From Seminavis robusta (Eukaryota > Bacillariophyta > Bacillariophyceae > Naviculales > Naviculaceae), in NCBI GenBank assembly GCA_903772945.1, contig CAICTM010000070.1:1-64000 (forward strand): 64,000 nt of DNA. The letters are read 5' to 3'. Positions 56,801-64,000 of the stretch are shown one piece after another. Positions within the stretch are counted from its first letter, which is position 1. The number at the start of each line of letters is the position of its first letter. The notes beneath the pieces are model-generated. The model made no database searches and was not told the origin of the DNA. It saw nothing but the letters and a program-made list of their open reading frames with translations. A program made the translations under genes and the position numbers.

Positions 56801-57532
56801 GATGATGGCATCGCAGCGAAGGTTCTGATATACTCTAGCTGCGATTGGGAGACTGGTCTTCTGCTTGTCGATGTGGAACGAAAACAGTTGCTGCCTGTGC
56901 CCCCGTCAGCCTTGGAATTAGACGATACGGACAAGGATTCGCTGCCCCTACGTTTCTTCACCGATTCGCTCGGGCCGGTCTACAAAGACCCCGTTGCGTG
57001 GGACACAGAATCTCTTTTGGTGGCTGATTCTTGGGGTTCTCTTCACCGAGTGAATCTGTGTAGCCTCACATGCACAACCTGCAAGGTTTCGAGCAAAGCG
57101 CTGTCCGCCCCAGCAATTGTGCCGCCTAGCAGCGGCAATATGCAGGGTGTCGTTGTTGGTAGCTACGATGGTATGGTGAGCTTGGTCAATGCCGATCTGA
57201 CTGAGATCTTGTGGACTTGCAGTGTTCAGTCGGTGGTGTACACTCGTCCTTTGGTGTTATCCTTTGCGGGCAAAGGAGACGACTGCGACAGCGTGGTGGT
57301 TTGTACTACTTCTGGTGATGTGGTCCAACTACGTGGATCCGATGGGGCGCTGATGTTGCGATACCAGATACCTATTGGGGCCGAAATCTGGTCTAGTCCA
57401 GCAGCTCTGCCTATGGCCGTTGGACGGGAAGAGGAACACGGGGCTTCTCGCGTTGTAGTGTTTGGGGCCCGAGATTCTCGACTGCATTTCGTCAAGGTAA
57501 GCCAGAACAAGGAACGAGGTACTTCGAACTAG
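53846..57532 (+). CDS. AASDH: AASDH-type adenylation/carrier/beta-propeller enzyme
   Basis: A 1228-residue intronless protein with three domains. The AMP-binding adenylation domain, about 10-580, has A3 core LFTSGTSGQTPKAV near 200, A5 YGQTETTGDCC near 350, A7/A8 GDIGFCRNGIWYVQGRKDYV near 456-478, and A10 TSGTGKVDRAQ with the catalytic-type Lys near 568. A carrier domain follows with the phosphopantetheine Ser in SFVELGGDSALAVS, about 663-676. A C-terminal PQQ-like beta-propeller runs from about 760 to 1228 (AGCQNGVAQMIAL; VVVGSYDGMVSL; VVVFGARDSRLHF). This order is that of animal AASDH/ACSF4 (U26-type). The natural substrate is uncertain even in animals; an amino acid such as beta-alanine is possible. 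The start at 53846 matches the fragment copy at 50105. Confidence 0.88.
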   Translation: MASSASKEEEDALSIVELFDQLCFSFGEEDAIELVQAGGGTNTCIGYIELQEYSKALAHQLYWRFRPTWVLVDCHGWPGAEIVSLLACMRLGIPFVPVSCRNQHAGTGRLRRIVEQLKKNEQSSSPNNNLKIERDSARIVALTCCENDQDPVLGVFQNANVHSILFLSQDGNLQERLDVPSYLPQDVQDRAKQNDNLYVLFTSGTSGQTPKAVIGSQQSTLQRLQWFQQTFPPLRRVAKRTPLTFVDAIAELLGTLLTRESLLVALVHNNSGTNSFVETLNMARLIEETQCHQISLLPSQLDPILRLQQHHHQSLVSLQRIVISGEPCLPSLWHCFCQVFASNSCQLINLYGQTETTGDCCAAILTELPSEQVVVHNTVAIGRPICSNTSIHTADAATFMAATCTIDNGNHDSTTNQGHELIVSGYDCLANGYLGNDATEKGFTINEGKTTSFATGDIGFCRNGIWYVQGRKDYVQKVNGVWTAPSEVETAFLDYYRRMQDSAASTDSLEAAAAAILDNRVYVLLERQGDSTIDFSRERIKQKTGLPWNLIPQQVFPCHSLPRTSGTGKVDRAQVMNILKARIQEERSSRPKCKDTTATMTNGSNEMDVSKQALLGRFRAVVESVLIPSWDIANGEDVSGDSTPVGTCAPRHDHSDIDMSKSFVELGGDSALAVSLHYQLRMDWGAHYAVFANSLAEKNGIKQETNPLSDVTPMGLLNAESLMLTFSALTKEPSTKVEDAELSRKRPKLSNDGVKPEFKHEALTVWCNSHASAAFAACVDVTPIVTTAPKSNNAQEYRIVAGCQNGVAQMIALRSLETSLLPDKKDIFEGTRTGFCHHFTGWRISYMLLHDPSSGGDNLSTMIIVCLVRHPKQVPEATTGAKVVAMSTDMSFIHWAREFDLLDTVASPPVVCDDRLWVVVTSSTKRNPNNALPSEDDMDDADDSKKHQIVLLNLKDGSIDGSCTVGLPVRVVSSAAMLDCNFVRADDGIAAKVLIYSSCDWETGLLLVDVERKQLLPVPPSALELDDTDKDSLPLRFFTDSLGPVYKDPVAWDTESLLVADSWGSLHRVNLCSLTCTTCKVSSKALSAPAIVPPSSGNMQGVVVGSYDGMVSLVNADLTEILWTCSVQSVVYTRPLVLSFAGKGDDCDSVVVCTTSGDVVQLRGSDGALMLRYQIPIGAEIWSSPAALPMAVGREEEHGASRVVVFGARDSRLHFVKVSQNKERGTSN

Positions 57533-57666
57533 TGAGATCTTGGCGGCAGGGCGTTGCTTTGGTAAACTATTGATTTGATTGATGACTGCAACAAGAAGTT
57601 CAATCAGAGCGCCTAAATCAAGTTAATTGGGGTATCAAATGAATAAACGTGTAGAGGCCGCTATGG

Positions 57667-58275
57667 CTAGTCCTGCTTGAGATCATCTACGGTGTTCACC
57701 ACCACTGCAAACATGTCTCCAAGTTCACTTAGGCTCGATTCCTGGAGCGCCTTGGCGTCCACCACACGTCCATCCTTGCCACCTGGGAGTGCTCTGGTGG
57801 CGGTCGCATTGCCAACAACAGTGCATCGATACCCTAATTCGAAGGCCGATCTGGTGGTAGAATTCACGCACATGTGTGTCATGAATCCGGCAACGATAAG
57901 TTCGTTGCAGTTCAAAGCTTGGAGTTTTTCGTGAAGATCTGTTTGGGTGAATGAGCTGATGAATTTCTTGGTGATGGTTGGCTCATCGTCGACCGGAGCC
58001 ACGGCATCCACAATTTTACCAATGGTCGCCGTGACGTCGTAGGGAGTTCCGGGTCCGGCATCATGCACAATGTGAATCACAGGCCTTTTGGCCGCTCTGG
58101 CTTCATCCAAAAGACGCTTGGCTTCCTGCACCGCCTCTTTGGCTCCTTCCAGTGCCATCACTCCTTCCAAGTACGTGTTCTGAATGTCGATTAGAATCAG
58201 TGCCGAGTCTTTGAGCGCACTCGGCTCGGACGGTTGACCCGTCAACTGTCGCAGCGTAACAATACCGGTCGCCAT
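57667..58275 (-). CDS. Isochorismatase-like cysteine hydrolase
   Basis: A 202-residue member of the isochorismatase/nicotinamidase superfamily, intronless. The catalytic triad is visible: Asp30 in LILIDIQNTY, Lys103 in TKKFISSF and Cys136 in GFMTHMCVNSTTRSA. The segment before Cys holds the usual non-prolyl cis-peptide region (VAGFMTHMC). The exact reaction is not fixed by sequence; eukaryotic relatives are often of unknown substrate. Convergent with the AASDH-type gene, with about 134 nt between stops. No targeting peptide, so likely cytosolic. Confidence 0.9.
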   Translation of the reverse strand: MATGIVTLRQLTGQPSEPSALKDSALILIDIQNTYLEGVMALEGAKEAVQEAKRLLDEARAAKRPVIHIVHDAGPGTPYDVTATIGKIVDAVAPVDDEPTITKKFISSFTQTDLHEKLQALNCNELIVAGFMTHMCVNSTTRSAFELGYRCTVVGNATATRALPGGKDGRVVDAKALQESSLSELGDMFAVVVNTVDDLKQD

Positions 58276-58937
58276 GGCTACAATTTCACAATTTTAAACT
58301 TGACTTCTTGTGAACAAGTTAGTTCATGGTGATGTTCATGGAGGCCACTGGCCTTGGCAGCCCCTTGCCGACCTCCCTATACAGCCCCCGTTATCTATGC
58401 AGCTCGTTGGAACAGAGACGAAAATGATCTCGGCTCCAAGAACACGTCATTTTACAAAGAGTGACTGGATAAAAGTGAATTTTACTGAAACAGGCCACAC
58501 CTAGCTAGCTAGTGTATTTTTGATAAATGGATCCTGGAATTTGGAAGCAGGAGGGAGCGCAGGAGCATTCCAGTTAGCTGGTTCTTTCTTCTTTCAGGGC
58601 AACCCAAGCAGTCTGTACCAGTCTAGCTAGCTGGGGCTCTGACAGTCTTCACGCAATTTACACAAAAGGATCCTTATTACAAAATACCGAGTGATTTCCT
58701 GGCCGCCGGTAGTTTGTGGGAGGGCTTGGATGCAAGCAAGCTGGGCTCGATTTTCACTGATCTCTTGGCTCGGAAGCGGTGCAAGAATAGAGAAGGGGGT
58801 CTACCAAGAGTACATGTAGGGAAGTTATCTACCGTATTGAAGCTGGTGGGTGCAGGCAAGTTTTTGCGGCAATCATGGAAGTCGGAAGAGGAAGCAGAGG
58901 TATTTCGACCACCAAAATCCCAAATTGGGCGTATGCT
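58276..58937. other. Intergenic
   Basis: Promoter side of the hydrolase and 3' side of the ATPase gene. No gene recognised; GCTAGCTAG words near 58502 and 58624. Confidence 0.4.
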
Positions 58938-61900
58938 TCATCCACTGCAAGCCGTTCCCAGGCTAGCAAAGGAAGTGGCAATGTCGGTGTATGAAAATTC
59001 CATGTGCTTTCGCACGACCGACATGGTAAAGCGAGAACGACCAAAATGCGCACTGCCTGTGCTGACATCCAAGTCAGCACCCATCGAATCTTCCGAAAAC
59101 ACTTCAGGGTACTTATCCTCGAGATGGCATGCGATAACAACGGCATCCCAGGCTGTCCATTGTTCAAAGGCTTTCACCGCGTATGGCGTAACGTATTCTG
59201 GAAAAGCCTTCTCGCAGTAAGCAGCTGCAAGTTGGCACGTCAGCGCTGCATCTTGCAAAAAGCCACTAATGTATCCAACGAAAGCACAGGAACACGAACA
59301 TGAGCCCAACGGAGCGTGCTGCAATTCGCATCTTCTAAGCATTTGCTTGGGATCACACTTACCTTCTCATGGCTGTCGTGTAGGCTTTGTCATAGAGACC
59401 AATCGCCTCTTCAGGAACTGGCTTCATACTAGTGATTGTGTACATCTCGGCACGAAGAAGCATGCCCTTGTGTACCAAGTTGATGGCACCCGATGAGATC
59501 CATTTTGAAATGAGGGCCGTGTGTTTCTGCGCTTCTTGCTTGAACCTGCGCTTCTTGGTGGCACGATATCGTTCAATCGCAGACAGGGCAAAAAAGAATA
59601 CCCGAGTCGGATAGAACACCTCAGCACGAAACAACCCACAGTCTATCTCCTGGAGTTTAGAGGATAGTTCGGCAACTTTCTCCATCTGTCCCAAGTAGAA
59701 AGATATTTGCATCAAAAATGACCAGCAGGCGTGTTCCCCAACCTGCTTCTCCCCCCTAGCAACCCTTTGCATTCCCATTGCCAAGCCACGTTGCATATCA
59801 AGTGGCCCGGTTCGCTGCTCCCCGCAGAGATTCAACGTAGCCTGATAACAGGGGATGATATTGAAAAGAACCATGACCTGCTTGTAGTCAACCATCTGGC
59901 GGCAATACTTGTCGAGGTCGACAAGAAGCGGTCTCAGTGGAAGCCCCGAATTGAAGTAGGAAAGAGCGTACGTCACAATGTTGTAGAAGGCAAAGTGGGT
60001 GTCCCCTACCCGCATACCACTCTTGTAGCCGTCAATGTTCATATCCAAGCATCGTGGAAGTGGTTCCTTCCACCAAAAGGTAAAAGCAGCGGTCCAAAAG
60101 CTGACCTTAACCTGCTCGCTCTTGGCTTGCAATCGGTCTACCAATGCCACAGCAAGCTTTCCTAGGCGATAGCCCTGAGAAATGTCGTCCTTGCGCGCCA
60201 CTAGGTCTGCGCCGGCAATGGCAAATGCTTCAGGGGCCCATTTGGTGAGACCAAACTGCAATGTCAGGGTCATCATTCGTTTCAATATCCGAGTTGCCAA
60301 GTCTTTCATTGACATGTGCACCAGTGGAATCAGCATGCTTTGCATCACCTGGATGCAGGCAGCTTTCCTATTATTCTTCATGAGCGGCAATGCTAGAACG
60401 TCCTCGTCCGTGCAAGAGATCCATGCCTTTCGTTTGAGTACATTCTTTTCGCCAAGAAGCTTTTTCATTTTGCTCTTTTGTTTTGGGATTTTCTCGCCCA
60501 GAGCTCTGAGTGCTTCCAAGCCAAAGTCTACGACTTCTTCGTTGTTGGCCTGCGCATTGAGAATTTGCATCATGGTGATGAAGCATGCCACTTTGTGGTG
60601 ATCTGAGGAAGGATCCAGCTTCAATACCTTGTCGCAGTAAGCCTTTGCCTCGTCTAGTTCACCGGTGCAATACAGCATTTCGGCATATCGTTGGTACAAA
60701 TCGAGCTTGAGAGCGAGTGTCAGCGCGTCCGGCTGTCGTGCATCCTTGTTGGCATCGTCCCCACCGAGCGGTTGCAGCGCCTCAATCCCTGCCTCGCAAT
60801 ACCGACATGCCGGGTGAAAGGCAGACACTTTTGCGGCCGCCTCGGCCGCCATAAGATTGAGTCTCACCATTCCAAGTCGTTCTTGTGGATTGCGGCAACA
60901 GTCGGCCCCTCCCAGATTGGTCTGATCTGCACACACAAACAAAAGCCGGCTCCGTCGGTTTCGTGTTGCTCCTACGGCGTCAGCATTGTTTGGATGTTGC
61001 TCCAGTTGTGGCACTGCTTCTTCTTGTTTGATAGCAGCTTCCGGTTCTTGTTGTTGCAGATTGTTGTTGTTGTTGTTGTTGTTGTGATGGTAGTAGCTCT
61101 GATACTTTTGATACAAGAGCTGTCCAAGCTTCCAGTGGAGCTCGTTTCTCGCCTTACCCTCTGGCAGTAATAGCAGAACGGATTCCAGGACTTTGTTGTG
61201 ACTGAATTTGTACCATCCGTATCCCAGGTCATCCAATAGACGTTCACTGCAAGCCTTTTGGAGCAATGCCTTGTGATCCAATAATAATAGCTGCTGATCG
61301 TCGCTACATGTAGTAGTAGTAGTAGTAGGTGGAAACATGGCTGGCAGGCACACTTCAATCCATTTGGCCCGGATCCGCGTACCCAAACAAGCGCAGAGTT
61401 GTAGTATGCGCTGTACATTGGAATCGAATTTTTGAATCTTTTGTACGACGACCTGCAGCACGTTTTCCGAGACGGCCGTTTTCTTTTGCACTCTTGCAAT
61501 GTCGCATTTCCATTTGCTGCTCATCCAATCGTAGTGTATCATTTGTTCCGCCTCCAAGCTGTCCAATAGTTGTCGTATAAAGAAGATATTGCCCGCGGTC
61601 CGTTGATGAATGAGCCGTCCCAGTTCCAGCGCCATGGTGACTTGGTCGTCGCCGGTATCGAGCTGTTCGTTATCGTCGTCACCATCCAATAATAATGGGA
61701 GATTGCTGCTGCTCGAGTCAAGTGGTGGTCGACTGCTACTACTACTACTAGTGGCAGTAGTGCTGTAATCATGACAATCGAATAGATCCATCAACATTTG
61801 ATTGACTTCTCCCCGCGAAAACGACTGTAGATGAATGACCGTTTTCCACGGCGCGGCGAGAGATGTGGTGGATGCGGCATCCAATCGATGTTGAAAGGCG

Positions 61901-62961
61901 CGCAACTCGTCCGTGACGGCATTGTCGCGGTACGTGGCGAGGAGTACCAAGTTGTAATTTTTGGGTTCCTTCTTGTTGGCTACCAGAATGGCTTGTAGGA
62001 GTCCAAAGGATTCCTTGTTGCCCCATTGAAGATCATCGAGCAATAGTACGACCTTTTGTACCTTTGCCAGTGCCAAAAAGAAGCTCTTCAAGGCGACCTG
62101 TAAATGTACCTTGGCCATGAGACTGGTTCGATTGTCTCTACCACCACCACTGGATATGCTTTCGTCGTCATCTCCGATGGTGCTAGTGCTAGTGCTGCTA
62201 AGTGAGCTGTTGGTGCTTTGGGTATCATCTTCGGCGTCCTCGTCGTCGTCTTCGGGTATCTCCATGTGTCGCTTGGAGGCATCTCTTCGTAGTTCAATGT
62301 GTAGACTTCGATTGCTAACGTTCCCGAGCAGACTTCGATTGCTATTGCTGGAGTTGTTGAAGTACTGTAGATTCCGATTGCTGTGACGTTGCAGTGATCG
62401 CATACTGCGTTGATTGCCGTGATCTCCAAAGAGGACGGCCATGGAAGGCACTAAACTGGACAATATCTTTTGGTGACTGGGTTCGACACTGACGCGTAAT
62501 ACCTGCAAAGCGGCCATGGCCGATGCATTATCTTGATGGAGAACGTTGGATACCAATGTCGACAGACAAGTCTGAATGGTTTCCAGAGGTGTCTTACAAC
62601 AGCAGGAACTGTTGCTGCCCCGTCTTGTGTTGTTATTGTTGTAGCTGTTGCTGTCAAAACTGGCCGCACCCCACCAGTACTTGGTAGCCGTATACGATTG
62701 GATCGCCTTGGTGGACAGCGTCGTCTTGCCCACTCCGGATTGACCCGTAATGTAGACCACCTGATTCAAGTTCACATCCTCGTTGCTACCGATGCAAGAT
62801 CGTATCTGATTCAACTGATCGTCGCGGGCAAAGAACCGATCTTCCAAAGACAAACGTTTGCAATCATGGAGACTCTGATTATTTATTATTGTCGAGTGGT
62901 GACTGTTGTTGTTGTGCATGCTCGCAGACATGCTGCTGCTGTAGGAGGCGTCCAGGACCAT
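58938..62961 (-). CDS. STAND-type ATPase with helical repeats
   Basis: A 1308-residue protein in two exons, 62961-59363 and 59265-58938. The 97-nt phase-2 intron uses GTAAGT and ATTAG; that acceptor keeps the C-terminal frame (GFLQDAALTCQLAAAYCE). An AAA_16/STAND NTPase domain has Walker A GQSGVGKTT at 73-81 and Walker B VVLLLDDLQW at about 304-313, then LLATYRD and a Ser-rich loop. A winged-helix-like region (IQKFDSNVQRILQLCACLGT) and a long TPR-like helical domain follow (YQRYAEMLYCTGELDEAKAY; EEAIGLYDKAYTTAM). This order is known from MalT-like regulators and the ATPase modules of large signalling kinases. No kinase, cyclase or DNA-binding effector is seen. Asn, Ser and Gln tracts are inserted in loops. 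ATG at 62961; upstream codons are non-ATG. Confidence 0.82.
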
Positions 62962-64000
62962 GGTGGATAAATAGTAATAAGATAATTGTGTTGGAAACTG
63001 ACCGAACAACAAACAAGGGTAATAGAAGAAGCAGCAAAGGCTGAATCGTTGAATATGCCTGTGGAGAGAAGTCAGATAAGGCAGCTGAGTATATACTACC
63101 CTACCGTATCTGCTCGATTACAAAAGAATTGGGTAAACAAGAGGTATCTAGGGTCTACCAGTTTGAGTGTTTGAGGGCTGAGTTAGTTGTGATGCGAGAA
63201 AAGATAGATGGCAACCTCGATTCCTCGATTGCGACGATCATGCATGTGCCATGCATCTAAAATGAGGTGCCAGTAAATGTAAAAGAGGATGGAGGCATCT
63301 GGAAACACTACATGTACTGGTACGCAGCTAACAGTACGACACGATGGAGTAACAGTGCAGTTCGATTAGTACGAGGACGACCAATACAGCTGGCAACGTA
63401 ACCACACGTGCCACTACAACAAACTCAGACACTTCAAGGGTACCATAACTACACGTGGTCATGGAAAGTAAAGTCATTTATTTATGTTTTAATGTTCTCC
63501 AGAATTACTTACTGAGCTCATTTACTGTAGCTTTGTAGAGGTACGAAGGAGACTGAATTAAAGAAATCAAGGATTCAGATTTTTGTTTTTGGCTTCTGTG
63601 CTGAGCAGAGAACTTACGGTCAGGGTGGCGGGGTAATACCGGTATCAGGTCTTCTAAAGGGACTGAAGAATCAACAATACATGGCCCATGTGCTGATGAG
63701 GTGCCGACCATTCGACTCGACTTTCTTCACTTTTGAGCTACCGTTACTTTTGCCGGCTTGACGAGCTCTTGATGTGAGGGGAAAACGAGGCAGAGGCTTG
63801 GCTTGTCCCTTTCCAACTCAAGCTCCTCTCGCTCTTGCCACCGGTACTCGCTGGCTGCCAGCCAGCTACTTTGAAAGGCAGACAAAGCTGAAACATTAGT
63901 AGGACAGGGAAAGCTATTTACTGAACTTGGCTGTACTCTCGATCGAGCCCCGAGTAGAGGATTATATAATATGTACGGTACGGTACTCACTTCTCGGAGT
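62962..64000. other. Intergenic to window edge
   Basis: Upstream of the ATPase gene. No gene recognised; open frames at 63505-63711 and 63727-63990 (-) have no motif. Confidence 0.4.

Overview
The window reads as nuclear DNA of a eukaryotic microalga, most likely a raphid pennate diatom close to Seminavis (inference). Reasons: spliceosomal introns mostly of about 80-170 nt; signal peptides followed by a phenylalanine as in diatom plastid pre-sequences; a type II membrane LRR protein of the kind expanded in pennate diatoms; many low-complexity tracts; and intergenic DNA full of short self-complementary words (GCTAGCTA, ACCGGT). Eleven multi-exon or intronless genes of recognisable type, a pair of secreted-protein genes, an LTR-retrotransposon fossil and several duplications are described.

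Layout: 1-1.6 kb, gag remnant of an LTR retrotransposon. 2.7-9.5 kb (+), giant membrane protein A. 10.5-11.3 kb (+), short-chain dehydrogenase. 12.4-14.1 kb (-), plastid-type phytyl-ester-synthase-like hydrolase. 14.9-16.1 kb (+), small polytopic membrane protein interrupted by a 400-bp intron with perfect 18-bp terminal inverted repeats. 17.1-19.5 kb (+), plastid-type PPR protein. 20.5-26.9 kb (+), giant membrane protein B, holding an assembly gap. 28.2-34.2 kb (+), giant membrane protein C. 35.1-36.0 kb (-), F-box protein. 36.8-39.2 kb (-), lysine/acid-rich hypothetical. 39.8-42.0 kb (-), LRR membrane protein. 43.0-43.9 and 47.2-48.2 kb (-), two paralogous bZIP factors. 50.0-53.6 kb, a fragment of an adenylating enzyme gene and an inverted duplication carrying two nearly identical secreted cysteine-rich proteins. 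53.8-57.5 kb (+), AASDH-type enzyme (adenylation, carrier, beta-propeller). 57.7-58.3 kb (-), isochorismatase-like hydrolase. 58.9-63.0 kb (-), STAND-type ATPase.

The most unusual content is the family A/B/C. Each has a signal peptide, two to seven copies of a roughly 100-residue module that opens with Cys plus an EF-hand-like calcium loop and closes with Cys, Thr/Pro mucin-like linkers, a two-part membrane-proximal domain, one transmembrane helix and a long charged cytoplasmic tail. Tails differ strongly: A and C end in tiny symmetric exons coding for acidic Tyr/Ser repeats (in C clearly made by exon-plus-intron tandem duplication), while B carries PPPQY, RGG, KSKGSK and SSEEE/KKAP repeats. 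I infer calcium-responsive cell-surface or silicalemma proteins; no function is demonstrated. The second standout is the intron at 15.46-15.85 kb, whose structure fits birth from a small DNA transposon (introner-like).
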